The notes under the pieces were generated by a model that worked only from the letters and a program-made list of their open reading frames with translations, was not told the origin of the DNA and ran no database searches. From Diphasiastrum complanatum (taxonomy: Eukaryota > Streptophyta > Lycopodiopsida > Lycopodiales > Lycopodiaceae): a stretch of 64,000 nt of DNA. A program made the position numbers and the translations under genes. Positions 10,802-21,253 of this stretch are shown piece after piece (position 1 is the stretch's first letter; the number at the start of each line of letters is the position of its first letter). The stretch is from positions 52,642,708 through 52,706,707 of the forward strand of contig CM055099.1 in the NCBI GenBank assembly GCA_029204225.1. The letters run 5' to 3'.

Positions 10802-12700
10802 TCAGAGTAAACATCTCTCGTAATAATAAACCAACACATCTTGCATCTGAGAAGGCAAGGAAAGAACCAAGTGTAAGTGGAGTATCTCTATATAAGCAAT
10901 GGTATCTGCCTCTGATCTCATAGTAAGCTGGACATCGGAAAATGAAATGGAACTCATCCTCAATCTCCTGTAAAGAGCAGCACTAACAAATCCGTAGCGG
11001 TCGAGGTGTGTCTGTGTATCTACCTGTCTCAATAGCAAGCTGGTGAGAAGAGACCCTAAGCTGACCAAGACGATAACGCAGGCCGATAGATAACGTCTGA
11101 GACAAATAACCCGGCCGAATGGGAAGCCCGGAAACATCAAGCTGAAGAAGATGAGTGTGGTAAAAATGGAGCTTGACTCGTGCTGGATCTGGGTGAGACC
11201 ACACTGTGCTGATGTAAGCTCTGTAAATCTGCTGGCGGATATACGTGTGTGTCCCATTCGAGAGATCAAATATAGATAAACCCCACCTACTCAAAAGGTC
11301 AGAAACACACTAAAACCATGAGGACTTAGCCTGCTGACTAGCTAGAGTGTGAGAGGATGTGAAAGCTGCAGCAACATATCTGGATGAATCAAGCTTCGAG
11401 ACTCTTTGAATGAATGTGATAATCCAAAATATAGCCTCGACAATCAGTGGAGGTGAGGCAAACTCTGCCAGTATGATATCATGGGGAACTGACTGCTTCG
11501 CACGGATCATCCGGCTAAGCATAAGGATCTGCAAACGTGAAATATCACTCCAAGTATCTTGGACAAGCCAAGACACCATGTCTTTGCTGAATATAGAGCC
11601 ACTGGAGAGACAGTGGCAGAAAAAAGGTGACAACGCGTATCAGGATCATGTACATAGTAAATAGAAGAAAACCTCTCCATCTGGACAAGAGCAGAGTGCC
11701 CCTTGTGGAGCCTAGACAATGCAGTTGGTCTAAAAGTGAGCAATGGACCAGTGAAAAGGACACCCAAGTATGTATATGACACTACTGTCTCCAGTGGCAG
11801 CCCATCATAGTAGAACACTGTGTCTCTCATATGCTGTCGATTGGTGTTGAACACCATGACCTTAGTCTTACCAATGTTCACCATCAAACCCCAAATCTGG
11901 CAGAAAGCATATAAAGCATCAAGGTGCTGCTGAAGCCCAGATGCTGATCTCGATAAAAGTATCACGTCATCCGCATATAGTAGAATAGGGATAATCATAT
12001 CCGCTAACGGACAGCCATCTCCACCCTCTTCCCTAATAATCCGCTCAAGATCATCAATATATAGAGCAAAGAGAGTAGGGGACAGAGGACATCCCTGCTT
12101 AACTCCCACTGTACTATGAATGTAAGAGGACCATCCATCACCATCTCAAAAACGGGCTAGCACTCTCTCATACAATGTGACGACAGCAGCAATGATCTCC
12201 TGAGAAAAGCCAAGCGATGCTAGGCGCTGGAGTAAAAGGTGTCTCGGAACAGAATTGAAGGCTTTGCGGAAATCCACAAAGCAACAATAAACCCTCTGCT
12301 TCTTGAACTTAGCCTCCTCAATAATGCATCTCGGGATGAATATCTGGTCAGCCGTGGAGTAGCCAGCGCGAAAGTCTGCCTGTCCCACAGCATGTAACCC
12401 CTCTGTCTCTGCCCGTGAGCTGACAATAGACTGCAAAACCGATCCATATAGCTTGGCCATAGTATGACTGATCATAATAGTGTGGTAGTTGTCTACAATC
12501 AAAGGATCCCCGGCTTTGAGGATAGGGTGTAAAAGGTTGGTGCAACACGATATGGGGAGACCGAAGATGACAGATTGGTTAAAGATATGGGAAATGTATG
12601 GGGCAATAATGTGGGCAACTGGCGTTAGGAAGTCCATACTTAGGAGGTCAACATCAGTGGCTTTTTGGGTTTGACCATTTTGGATGGTGTTTTCAACCAT
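10802..12700 (-). pseudogene. LINE-B ORF2: reverse transcriptase and zinc-finger end
   Basis: The minus-strand frame from 12700 holds RT motifs: YHTIMISHTMAKLYGSVLQS, QADFRAGYSTADQI, YCCFVDFRKAFNSVPR (first catalytic Asp). Broken at 12146, it resumes at 12109 with GVKQGCPLSPTLFALYIDDL and PILLYADDVILLSRSA, the YADD active site. Then comes the KTKVMVFNTNR block shared with LINE-A. At 10860-10980 another frame holds the zinc-binding end (EFHFIFRCPAYYEIRG). Stops and frame changes at about 12120, 11510 and 10980 make it non-functional. The part before 12700 lies across Copia-1, from 18129. Confidence 0.8.
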
Positions 12701-12721
12701 GGACGGGGTGAAGAGGGTGAA

Positions 12722-12726
12722 TTCTG
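12722..12726. repeat. Target-site duplication of Copia-1, left copy
   Basis: TTCTG, identical to 18124-18128. Five bases is typical of copia integrases. Confidence 0.85.
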
Positions 12727-13124
12727 TGAAGATTTACAAGACCTAGCTATGGAGTATCTTAACTCAAATGCTAGATCAACTATGAAAGCTTGAGAAAACT
12801 TGGCTATGGAAATATCACACACAAGGAGAATTGCATAAGCATCTCACAAACTCAAAAGTCTCAAGAAGAAATGAATTGCTAGAGAGAGAGAGGAGGGCGT
12901 GGGTCCTCCAAATCCCTTGTGAGGCAAGCACCTCCTTTACATGCATGGAAAGTCTAGGTGTCAACCATAGGAGTGAGCTACTTGGCCAAGTGGGCCACTT
13001 GCACTAATTCACATAACTTAACAAAAGGGGGTCTGATGCATTTAATTAAAACATGCCCCATGAGTTATGTACAACTTAACTAATGCTTAGCCAAAAGGGG
13101 TAAAATAGGCATTACTCTTCAACA
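12727..13124 (-). repeat. Copia-1 3' LTR
   Basis: Plus-strand ends TGAAGATTTAC and CTCTTCAACA. Differs from 17726-18123 at two sites (near 12970 and 13009). Confidence 0.92.
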
Positions 13125-13135
13125 CCCCCCCTTAA
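13125..13135 (-). promoter_or_regulatory. Copia-1 polypurine tract
   Basis: The minus strand reads a run of Gs after AA (TTAAGGGGGGG) directly before the 3' LTR (TGTTGAAG). It primes plus-strand DNA synthesis. Confidence 0.8.
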
Positions 13136-13178
13136 TGGCAATTTCATTCAAACTGACACCCAACAAAGTTCTGAACTT

Positions 13179-16100
13179 TTAAAACTTATCTTTACTAAGT
13201 GGTTTAGAAAAAATATCAGCTGTCTGGTCGTTGGTGTCACAATAAACTAGCTCGATCTCCCCACTGTGCACTTTCTCTCGTATAAAATGCTGGTCCACCT
13301 CTATGTGTTTTGTCCGTGCATGATAGACTGGATTCCTTGCAAGCTGAATGCAGCTTTGGTTATCACAATGTAACAATGTAGGTCTTACTTGAGCAATCTG
13401 CATGTCCTCAAGTAGACGGCGTAACCAAATGGCTTCACAGGCGGACCTCGTAGTTGCCCTGTACTCAGCTTCGGTAGACGATAGAGCAATAGTAGGCTGC
13501 TTCTTACTGCACCACGATATAGCCCCTGAACCTAGGCTGAAACAATAGCCTGTCGTCGATCTCCGATCGTCTCTATCACCTGCCCAATCAGAATCTGAAT
13601 AACCTTCCAGCTGAAGGTTCCCGTCATCCGTGTATCCAATCCCATAAGTCACTGTCCCTCTCACATATCGTAAGATCCGCTTGGCTGCCTTCCAATGTGC
13701 TTCGGTAGGCTTACACATGTATTGACTTGCAATTCCAACCGCATAAGCAATATCTGGCCTGGTGGTAGTAAGGTAAATCAGGCTGCCCACTAACTGACGA
13801 TAGAGCGTCTCATCTGCAAATGCTGGACCATCATCTTTTGATGGCTTGTTGCTTGCATCCATGGGTGTGCTGATTGGTTTGCTTTCTTGCATGTTAAACC
13901 TCTTCAATAATTTCTGTGCATACTTTGCCTGTGAGATAAAAAGACAACGCTTCCCTTTCCAAACTTCAACTCCTAGGCAATAATGTAGCAAACCCAAATC
14001 TTTCATTTCAAACTCATTAGAAAGATTCTTCTTAACACAAGCAATAAGCTTGTTATTGCTTCCCGTGATGAGTAGATCATCCACATAGAGCACAACAACC
14101 ACAAAGTCTTCTCCTTCCCTGAAGACATAAAGATTGCAATCAGACTTACTCTTCTCAAACCCTTGCCTTGCAAAGTACTCATCAATTCGGCTATACCAAG
14201 CCCTTGGCGCCTGTTTGAGCCCATACAAGGCTTTCCTAAGCCTGCAAACCAGATTCTCCTTGCCTGTTATTTCAAATCCCTGCGGTTGTTCCATGTAAAC
14301 CTCCTCCTGTAGGTGCCCATTAAGAAAGGCACTCTTGACATCCATTTGATGGACATCCCAATCTAAATATGAGGCTATAGCCAAAACGGTCCTGATAGAT
14401 GTCATTTTAGCAACAGGTGCGAATGCCTCATCATAGTCTAGCCCCTCTTGCTGAGCATAGCCTTTCGCCACCAACCTTGCCTTGTACTTGTCCACTGTTC
14501 CATTGGCATGAAACTTGGTCTTATAGACCCACTTGCAACCTATTGGTTGCTTCCCTTCTGGCAATGTAGTGAGCTCCCATGTGTCATTCTTGACAATGGA
14601 GTCGTACTCCTCCTGCATGGCATGTTGCCATACCTTTTCTCTCACAGCTTCGTGAAAGAACTGTGGCTCATCTGCATTCAGAATAGTGGACATAAGAGCA
14701 AAGTTAGTCTCTTGTCTCTCATGAGACCTAAGAGATCTTCTGACACCCTGTTCACTGCTCTCTCCTTCTTCAATCATTTGACCTTCTTTGATTGTTTCCC
14801 AATACCACCTAGGTAGCTTCTTCCTAGCAGTAGGTGATGTGGATGGTGACCATGTATCCCATGGTACTGTTTTAATCTTCCGTTTGTCCCCAACTTCTGC
14901 TTCTGGTACTTGGCCAAAAAGAGGTCTCGAACTAGTAGGTTCGATTTCCTGTTGTTGCTCCTGCACTTGAGGCTTACAGGACTCTTGACTAGGATCCTCA
15001 TCCGTGGAATCAATCAAGGGTATGAACTCCGAAATTCCTTCCTTCTCCTGCTCCTGTATCTTGGGTGCATGCTCTTCATCAAAGATGACATCTCGACTTA
15101 GGATCTTCCTCCTGTTTTCGAGATCATATAGCACATAAGCTTTCTCACCTTCACTATACCCAAGAAAGACACACTTTACGGATTTTGCATTAAGTTTCTT
15201 CCGCAAGTCTTTTGGTATATGTGCATATGCTGTACACCCAAATACTCGAAGGCTGCCCACTTTGGGCTTCTTGCCACTATATGCCTCTTCTGGCGTGATT
15301 CCTTCAACTGCTTTGGTTGGACTTCTATTCAATAGAAAAACAGCAGTTGCTACCGCTTCTGCCCAAAAGGAATTTGGCAACCCCTTTGCCTTGAGCATGC
15401 TCCTCGCACACTCAACTATAGACCTGTTTTTCCGCTCAGCCACGCCGTTTTGCTGCGGTGTATGTGGAGCAGTAAACTGTCTCTTTATCCCACATGCTTT
15501 GCAAAGATCTTTGAACTCATCAGAAATATACTCACCACCCTTATCTGACCTGAGAGTCTTTAACCTCTTTCCTATGTGGTTTTCCACCATAGCTTTCCAC
15601 TGTTTGAAGTATTTGAACGCTTCAGATTTCAGTTTCAGAAAATAGACCCATACCTTCCGAGAGAAATCATCTACGAAGGTCATGAGATAGTATGCCCCCC
15701 CTGCTGATTTGACCTGCATGGGACCACATAAATCTAAATGCACAAGTTCAAGAATGCCCTTGGCCCTGGTAGCTTTTTCCTTTGGAAACTTTTTCCTCTG
15801 TTGCTTCCCTAATGCACAAGCCTCACATGTATCTGAAGAAGACTTAATGCTAGGAAGATCCACTACCATTTTGTGCCTGTTCAAAACTTGCAAACTTTTG
15901 TAACTCAAATGACCATATCTCTCATGCCAAAGCTTGTCCCGATTAGTATCTCTTGCAGACAAGGCCTCTTGGCTAGGAATGGTTGTGAAAAGCTTGTAAA
16001 GACCTCCTTGCATTCCCTTGGCTACCACTTTGAAGTTCTGATCTTTGTCTTTTACCAAACATTTAGAATCATTAAACTCTACCACCATGTTCTGTTTGGT

Positions 16101-17267
16101 AATGGCACCAACAGATAACAAGTTCTTAGCCAACCCTGGTACATGCAACACACTTTTAATTTCCTTCACCTCACCTGATGATAGCTGTATTGCAACTGTG
16201 CCTTTGCCCCTCACCATACGTGTAGAATTATCTCCAAGGCAAACATGCTGGCTATCTTCTGTCTCCTCATAGGTGCTGAACCAATCTCTATGAGGTGTCA
16301 TGTGCTTTGAGGCTCCAGAATCAATGTACCATCCACCAAATGTGGATTCAGATGATAGGGCTGCGGTGAATAGCTCAAGCACACCAGATTGCTCCTCCTC
16401 TGCAACTTTGTCAACAAAGTGACTCTGCTGGTTCTTTCCCTTCTTCTGATCACTTTGCTTCTTCCTGCATTCAAAAGCAAAATGCCCATACTTACCACAA
16501 TAGTTGCAGTTGCCCTTCCTCTTGGGTGTAGATGAGGAATTGGTGCTTGACTCCGCTCCAACCTGTAACTTGGACACCTGCTGCTCCAAGCTTTGCTTTG
16601 AGTTCTTCTTTTTGCCTTTGCCTTTCTCCTGAAAGTTTTGCTTCTTCTTAGAAGCAAATGCAAGCTCTGGATTATCTTCCCTTTCAGAAAGATTCTTCCT
16701 TCTCATCTCCTCCTGTAAAAGAAGACCACATAACTCCCCAAAGGTTGGGAGTTTCTCCCTAGCAGAAAGGGACATCACATAGTCTTGATAGTTGAATGAC
16801 AAGCTGTTCAAGACTATGGGAACAATACTCCTGTCACTTACTTTCTCTCCAACTGAAGCAAGCTGATCCAATAGGTCCTTGACCTTTGTAATATGATCAC
16901 CAATTGTTGCACCTGCTTCCATCTTGAGAGTATGTAACCTGTTTTGCAAATACACCAGCTTGGCTGAATCCACGGTTTCAAACATAGACTTCAGAATTGT
17001 CCAAGCATCAGCTGCATCCCTTGCATTGCAAATGTGAGGAATAATATTGTCCTTGACAGAAAGATTGATTATCCTATGAGCTTTATGTCTCCTGTTCATG
17101 TAGTCCTTCAATTCAGGATCAGATGTTGGTACAGGTTCTGTACCTGTCATGACCTCCCAACAATTCTTATCCATCAAGATATTGGCTATCTTGAACTTCC
17201 ACACTCTGTAGTTTGTGCCATCTAGTTTGCTAGATTCACCCAGCAAACTCTCCCCAAGACTTGCCAT
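13179..17267 (-). CDS. Copia-1 Gag-Pol polyprotein, 1362 aa, intact
   Basis: One frame encodes capsid and all enzymes of a Ty1/copia element in the copia order. Gag about 1-300 with zinc knuckle CNYCGKYGHFAFEC (254-267); aspartic protease with DSGAS (316-320); integrase with His-His-Cys-Cys zinc site (H448, H453, C481, C484) and catalytic D512, D575, E611, the last two 35 residues apart (D,D35E); reverse transcriptase about 880-1110 with YVDD (1061-1064); RNase H about 1220-1360 with SDSDWAG, STEAEY and CDNQS. Length is normal for plant copia polyproteins. No stop or frameshift. The start ATG at 17267 lies about 450 bases after the primer site. Gag and Pol are fused, so their ratio must be set by processing or splicing, not visible here. 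Confidence 0.95.
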   Translation of the reverse strand: MASLGESLLGESSKLDGTNYRVWKFKIANILMDKNCWEVMTGTEPVPTSDPELKDYMNRRHKAHRIINLSVKDNIIPHICNARDAADAWTILKSMFETVDSAKLVYLQNRLHTLKMEAGATIGDHITKVKDLLDQLASVGEKVSDRSIVPIVLNSLSFNYQDYVMSLSAREKLPTFGELCGLLLQEEMRRKNLSEREDNPELAFASKKKQNFQEKGKGKKKNSKQSLEQQVSKLQVGAESSTNSSSTPKRKGNCNYCGKYGHFAFECRKKQSDQKKGKNQQSHFVDKVAEEEQSGVLELFTAALSSESTFGGWYIDSGASKHMTPHRDWFSTYEETEDSQHVCLGDNSTRMVRGKGTVAIQLSSGEVKEIKSVLHVPGLAKNLLSVGAITKQNMVVEFNDSKCLVKDKDQNFKVVAKGMQGGLYKLFTTIPSQEALSARDTNRDKLWHERYGHLSYKSLQVLNRHKMVVDLPSIKSSSDTCEACALGKQQRKKFPKEKATRAKGILELVHLDLCGPMQVKSAGGAYYLMTFVDDFSRKVWVYFLKLKSEAFKYFKQWKAMVENHIGKRLKTLRSDKGGEYISDEFKDLCKACGIKRQFTAPHTPQQNGVAERKNRSIVECARSMLKAKGLPNSFWAEAVATAVFLLNRSPTKAVEGITPEEAYSGKKPKVGSLRVFGCTAYAHIPKDLRKKLNAKSVKCVFLGYSEGEKAYVLYDLENRRKILSRDVIFDEEHAPKIQEQEKEGISEFIPLIDSTDEDPSQESCKPQVQEQQQEIEPTSSRPLFGQVPEAEVGDKRKIKTVPWDTWSPSTSPTARKKLPRWYWETIKEGQMIEEGESSEQGVRRSLRSHERQETNFALMSTILNADEPQFFHEAVREKVWQHAMQEEYDSIVKNDTWELTTLPEGKQPIGCKWVYKTKFHANGTVDKYKARLVAKGYAQQEGLDYDEAFAPVAKMTSIRTVLAIASYLDWDVHQMDVKSAFLNGHLQEEVYMEQPQGFEITGKENLVCRLRKALYGLKQAPRAWYSRIDEYFARQGFEKSKSDCNLYVFREGEDFVVVVLYVDDLLITGSNNKLIACVKKNLSNEFEMKDLGLLHYCLGVEVWKGKRCLFISQAKYAQKLLKRFNMQESKPISTPMDASNKPSKDDGPAFADETLYRQLVGSLIYLTTTRPDIAYAVGIASQYMCKPTEAHWKAAKRILRYVRGTVTYGIGYTDDGNLQLEGYSDSDWAGDRDDRRSTTGYCFSLGSGAISWCSKKQPTIALSSTEAEYRATTRSACEAIWLRRLLEDMQIAQVRPTLLHCDNQSCIQLARNPVYHARTKHIEVDQHFIREKVHSGEIELVYCDTNDQTADIFSKPLSKDKF

Positions 17268-17713
17268 GCTAAAATCTGTGCTTAAAACAGAAGCTCAACT
17301 TGAAAGAGATCAGAAAAGAACAGCTTCCAGCAACAAGGGTTTAACCCCAAACTAGGGTATGTAGCCATTTTTCAGCTCCTGCTTTTGTCTTTGCCACTTG
17401 GTGTGGCCTCACTAGCACAAGCACTAGGCTCCACTGGAACAGAAACCAGAAGCCCCTACAGAAAGTGCGCCCTACTTTTGTGTAAGCTCCTCCAGAAAGA
17501 CTCTCCAAAACTTAGCCAGATTTAGAAAGTTTTTGGATCATCCCACTCCCCTTGCCAATAGCTCTCCAACAGTGCAAGACTCCACCTGATCTGACACCTA
17601 TAGATCAAATGCTCCCTCTTTCAAGATTGAGGTGCTTGTAGAAGATAAGAATCTTCTCAAGAATCTAAGCACTGAAGTTTCTCTCACTCTCAGACTCACA
17701 GGCTAGACAACCT

Positions 17714-17725
17714 GCTCTGATACCA
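17714..17725 (-). promoter_or_regulatory. Copia-1 primer-binding site
   Basis: The minus strand reads TGGTATCAGAGC immediately after the 5' LTR, complementary to the 3' end of plant initiator tRNA-Met. Confidence 0.9.
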
Positions 17726-18123
17726 TGAAGATTTACAAGACCTAGCTATGGAGTATCTTAACTCAAATGCTAGATCAACTATGAAAGCTTGAGAAAACTT
17801 GGCTATGGAAATATCACACACAAGGAGAATTGCATAAGCATCTCACAAACTCAAAAGTCTCAAGAAGAAATGAATTGCTAGAGAGAGAGAGGAGGGCGTG
17901 GGTCCTCCAAATCCCTTGTGAGGCAAGCACCTCCTTTACATGCATGGAAAGTCTAGGTGTCAACCATAGGGGTGAGCTACTTGGCCAAGTGGGCCACTTG
18001 CACTAATTTACATAACTTAACAAAAGGGGGTCTGATGCATTTAATTAAAACATGCCCCATGAGTTATGTACAACTTAACTAATGCTTAGCCAAAAGGGGT
18101 AAAATAGGCATTACTCTTCAACA
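17726..18123 (-). repeat. Copia-1 5' LTR
   Basis: 398 bp, TG...CA ends. It should carry the promoter of the element; no clear TATA box was picked out by eye. Confidence 0.92.
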
Positions 18124-18128
18124 TTCTG
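18124..18128. repeat. Target-site duplication of Copia-1, right copy
   Basis: TTCTG, matching 12722-12726. Confidence 0.85.
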
Positions 18129-18554
18129 AAGGGCGTGGGGAAAGAGAAATGGAAAGAGAGTCAACTATATAAAGCTTAGAAGCATAATTTATCCATGACT
18201 CAATAGCAATAGGAGTGGGTTTAAAACATAAGGGTTTTTAGAGAACATCCGCCAAAAGAAATGGGAGGATGGGGAGGCAATAGCATCAACAAGTTTTTGT
18301 CCCAAGGACTGGAGTCATTTTGTGATATTCTTTTTGCTTCAAGGCTAGGGTGTGAGGAGAGTGGTATCTAGCGTAAACAACTTGTTTATGCAGTGATAAG
18401 CACTCTGTATCGTACCACTTGTTGTGGGTGTGTTTATGCGAAGAGAAGGTTTTCGAAGGATAGGCAGTATTGGCGGATTGCAAAAGGGATTGAGATAAAA
18501 AGACAGCTTGTTGGTCAACTGAGGAGGTGAAGGGAAAGTCTTGGAGAAAAGTAA

Positions 18555-19414
18555 TTAGGGACTCGGTGAAAGGGGAAAACCAGATGGAGAGAAAACTGGG
18601 CGATGGTGATGGGTGGGACGGTGTGTTGTGACTGTGGTACTATGGTGTCCAAGGGATAGAAGTAGGAGGGAGTGATCAGAAATGGTAGGAGGTATAATGT
18701 GGAAGGTATGAAGAAATGGGATCAAAGCCGGTGACCCAATGTAAGTAGTCAACAACACTATGTCCTCTTCCATGTGGGTGACAAGTAAAATAAGATGATG
18801 AAGGCCAGCAAGGAAGGCCATTCAAAATGGTTAAGGAATGGGCCTCTGCTAAACCAATCAACTGCTCTCCAAAGTGGGTAGCTAGAGTATTTGCATCCTG
18901 TGAGGTCCTGTCAAAGCCCATATCTAATGTGTGAACCTGTAGAAAGTCACTCTGCATGAAACTCAGCTTGCCTGATGCTCGTACGAGCATTAAAATCTCC
19001 TGCTAAAAGAATAAGGCCTCGCTGTGCAAAGCTGACTATATCATCTAAGAGAGCCTGGAAAGGGTCACCACCAGAATCTGCAAAAGACTATGTCTGTGGT
19101 GCAAAGTAACAAACTGCAAGAAAGAGGTCCTGAGAAAGCCCCAAACAATGACCAAAGAACTGAAACCAAATAAAGCGTGCAAATCGATCACTTTTGACCA
19201 GTTTAAAATGAGAACTGAAAACATTCTTGGTGAGACATGCAACACCACCAGAACCACGGGAGGTCTTCCCTCTCACAAATGGCCGGTGCGTTAAGTGCCA
19301 GGTGCAATCCTGTATGGATGGGAGCGGTCTATATAATGATTCATGAGTCTCTGCTAACAAAAGGATATCACAATTCAGCATGAATATGCCAGGTTCGCCT
19401 TCAATGAAAACCAC
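18555..19414 (-). pseudogene. LINE-B ORF2 N-terminus: APE-like endonuclease
   Basis: Motifs in order on the minus strand: CDILLLAETHES with the catalytic Glu (about 19375-19340), RGSGGVACLTKNVF, FLAVCYFAPQT, then a frame change to LPCWPSSSYFTCHPHGRGHS and VVDYLHWV, and the closing ISDHSLLLLSLG (about 18690-18650). The NAR part of the DFNAR motif is visible at about 18985 (LMLVRA in frame). At least two frame breaks. Unlike LINE-A, the Glu-containing segment is present. Confidence 0.75.
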
Positions 19415-20331
19415 CCGCTGATATCTTGCGTTTGCATCCTGGATAATTTGTTTCCTGGCTTGCCATTGTGTGTGTGTGTAAGGTCATCATCCATAAAAAT
19501 AAAAGTCCCTTTTAATTTGGCTCTAAGGCGTAAAGCTGCGTTGCGGCTGTTCATAGAGTGAAACTTGATAAACAATACATTAGTGTCAAACTTACTTCTC
19601 CAAGCTGTATCAAATCCATCTGTGGTGTGTGTGAGCTTAGTTAAAAGCAGGTCTTTTGCCTCTTCAATGGGCTTATCCCCGTCGGGAATCCCTCTAACCC
19701 GGATATTAAAGGCTTTTTTAACCCTTCTTTCTTGCTCGGAGAAGACATCTTCTAGTGTAGAATTCACAACTGCATGTTGAACTGAGCTTGAAGATTCGAC
19801 CTTACCATCGCTTTTCAGACGTACTGCCCACGTCTTCGTTTCTTCCACTTGTTTCTCAAGGCTAGATATTTTGTTCGACGTCTCCTCCAATACCTGCTTA
19901 AGAGATACATTTTCTTGTTCAAGCTGCTCCATTCGCTCTTTAACCCCACAAAGATCGAAAACCAGCTTGCCGTTCTCAATTTCAAGAAAGCATAATTGTC
20001 TTTTGAGTCCTATGATTTCTTGCCGAATATAGCTGATGTCATAAGCAAAGAGGCCTTCAGTAGGTTTGGAAGGGGTATATTCAACTGTGGGCAGTTGATT
20101 AACCGCAAATGTTTCGACAGCAGGGCGAGCATCCGTCTTGGATCCAGATGCAGATGCAGTGGACAGATCAGAAGTAGATGTGATGGACAGACTTAAAGCA
20201 GGTACGATGGCAGGAGCAGGTACCAAAAACTCAGATGTGATGGGCAAAAGGGTGTTTTCCGGGCCTTCCAAAGCAGGGCGTGGTGGAGAGTGGGGGGGGT
20301 TACCTCCCTCTCGTTTGTTGCGTGGAGCCAT
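19375..20331 (-). CDS. LINE-B ORF1 protein: coiled coil and RRM-like domain, 318 aa
   Basis: Open from MAPRNKREGG to a stop at 19375. A Ser/Ala-rich N-terminus is followed by a heptad-like coiled coil (VKERMEQLEQENVSLKQVLE and ISSLEKQVEET, residues about 130-170), then the RRM-like RNA-binding domain (FNIRVRGIPDGDKPIEEAKD, FDTAWRSKFD, LRLRAKLKGTFIFMDDDLTH, about 205-290). Coiled coil plus RNA-binding domain is the layout of L1 ORF1 proteins, which trimerise on LINE RNA. The last 30 residues may be out of frame compared with LINE-A and LINE-C, which continue with YRDG. Of the three ORF1 copies here this is the best preserved. Confidence 0.75.
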   Translation of the reverse strand: MAPRNKREGGNPPHSPPRPALEGPENTLLPITSEFLVPAPAIVPALSLSITSTSDLSTASASGSKTDARPAVETFAVNQLPTVEYTPSKPTEGLFAYDISYIRQEIIGLKRQLCFLEIENGKLVFDLCGVKERMEQLEQENVSLKQVLEETSNKISSLEKQVEETKTWAVRLKSDGKVESSSSVQHAVVNSTLEDVFSEQERRVKKAFNIRVRGIPDGDKPIEEAKDLLLTKLTHTTDGFDTAWRSKFDTNVLFIKFHSMNSRNAALRLRAKLKGTFIFMDDDLTHTHNGKPGNKLSRMQTQDISGWFSLKANLAYSC

Positions 20332-20369
20332 AGGACAGCGTATGTTTGTAGCAAGAAGAACCCTGCAGG

Positions 20370-20605
20370 TCCGGAGCAGGTCAAGTCCGCTCCAGGTCCG
20401 CTCAGGAATCTGCTTAGGGTCCGCTCAAAAAACCGCCAGAGTTCCGCTCAGAAACCCGCCAAATCCACCAGAGATCTGCCCGAAAAAAGCTAGAAATCCA
20501 CCAAAAAAAATCCGCCAGAAAATTCGCCAAAGGTCCGGTAAGAAATCCGCCAGAGGTCCGCTAGAAATCCGCCAAAAAATCCACCAGAAATCCGTCAGAG
20601 AGAGG
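20370..20605 (-). repeat. LINE-B 5' UTR: degenerate short tandem repeats
   Basis: About 15 imperfect units of an 11- to 20-base motif built on AAATCCGCCAGA and GGTCCGCT (plus-strand reading). They lie directly upstream of ORF1, where some LINEs carry promoter monomers; a promoter role is inference. Confidence 0.6.
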
Positions 20606-20633
20606 GCTCCTTGCTTTTGAAGTAGTCTTTGGC

Positions 20634-21040
20634 TTATCCTTTGTGGATCCAGCAGACATGGACATCTGTTCCATCAGGTAGAACACGCCATTTCAAGCAT
20701 GAAGGATCATCACATTGGACCCAAACAACATCTGTAACATCTTTTGTGGCATCTGCATGTGTTAATGGTCTTGATCGAGTTTCAACATGGGGTAACGAGG
20801 TTACACGCTCCTTCTCCTACCAGTATTAGCACATCAGGGAGTTTCTTTAGAAGCCTCCTATATGCTGTTGTGTCATCAAAATCCAGGACTACCTTCACTG
20901 TATCACAGGAATCAAATGATGGGGAAGAGGAACAGCAAGCTAGCAAACCGATTTTTGATCTCAAGCATGTGCAGCGGACCTCCCACTGTAGCGCAACAGG
21001 TCCAGCTAGGAAAATGAGGAATGAACTATGATGCTGATGC
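20634..21040 (-). pseudogene. Captured host-gene fragment with CW-type zinc finger
   Basis: The minus strand encodes VVWVQCDDPSCLKWRVLPDG (about 20729-20670), the start of a CW-type zinc finger, a histone H3 lysine-4 methyl reader found in plant and animal chromatin proteins: the first Trp, Cys-x4-Cys and the KWR-x-LP block are all visible. The last Cys/Trp part is not recognisable; the frame stops at 20634-20636 after VCWIHKG. A second frame upstream (20782-21031, FDSCDTVKVVLDFDDTTAYR) also looks coding and ends at a stop, so a frameshift or lost intron separates them. It lies between LINE-B and the GA tract inside the hAT, so it may be cargo of the hAT. I cannot name the parent gene. Confidence 0.55.
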
Positions 21041-21079
21041 AATGGCGCTACTCGCCGATGGTGCGATGGTGTTGTTGTT

Positions 21080-21199
21080 GAGAGAGAGAGAGAGAGAGAG
21101 AGAGACCTACCTATGCCAATCGCAAAAAAGCAGCCTGCGCGATCCAGAAATAAAGCCAATCGCTATCCAATTCACCCTCCCATCGCGATCCAGAAATGA

Positions 21200-21250
<51 letters not shown>
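21080..21250 (+). repeat. Two (GA)n tracts with a short unique spacer
   Basis: GA repeats at 21080-21105 and 21202-21250. The spacer and the left flank share the phrase CGATCCAGAAAT twice (about 21138 and 21186). Confidence 0.9.

Positions 21251-21253
<3 letters not shown>

Larger units (their letters stand above)
12727..18123 (-). mobile_element. Copia-1: complete young Ty1/copia retrotransposon
   Basis: Two LTRs of 398 bp each, differing at only two positions by eye (both transitions, 99.5% identical), a 5-bp target duplication (TTCTG), a tRNA-Met primer site, a polypurine tract and one uninterrupted polyprotein frame. It lies in the reverse-transcriptase gene of LINE-B, so it is the youngest layer of this nest. 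Orientation is minus. It may still be competent. Confidence 0.93.
18129..20605 (-). mobile_element. LINE-B, 5' half (5' UTR, ORF1, endonuclease)
   Basis: Continuation of LINE-B beyond Copia-1. On the minus strand: repeat-rich 5' UTR (20605-20332), ORF1 (20331-19375), APE endonuclease (about 19414-18555) and the spacer before RT. The 5' boundary is next to a short CTCTCTCT on the minus strand (20596-20605), so this copy too is flanked by TC on both sides. Confidence 0.8.

Noticed and set aside
14448-14816. Plus-strand frames across Copia-1 (14448-16272) and Copia-2 (59719-61155)
   Set aside because: Antisense shadows of intact copia polyproteins.
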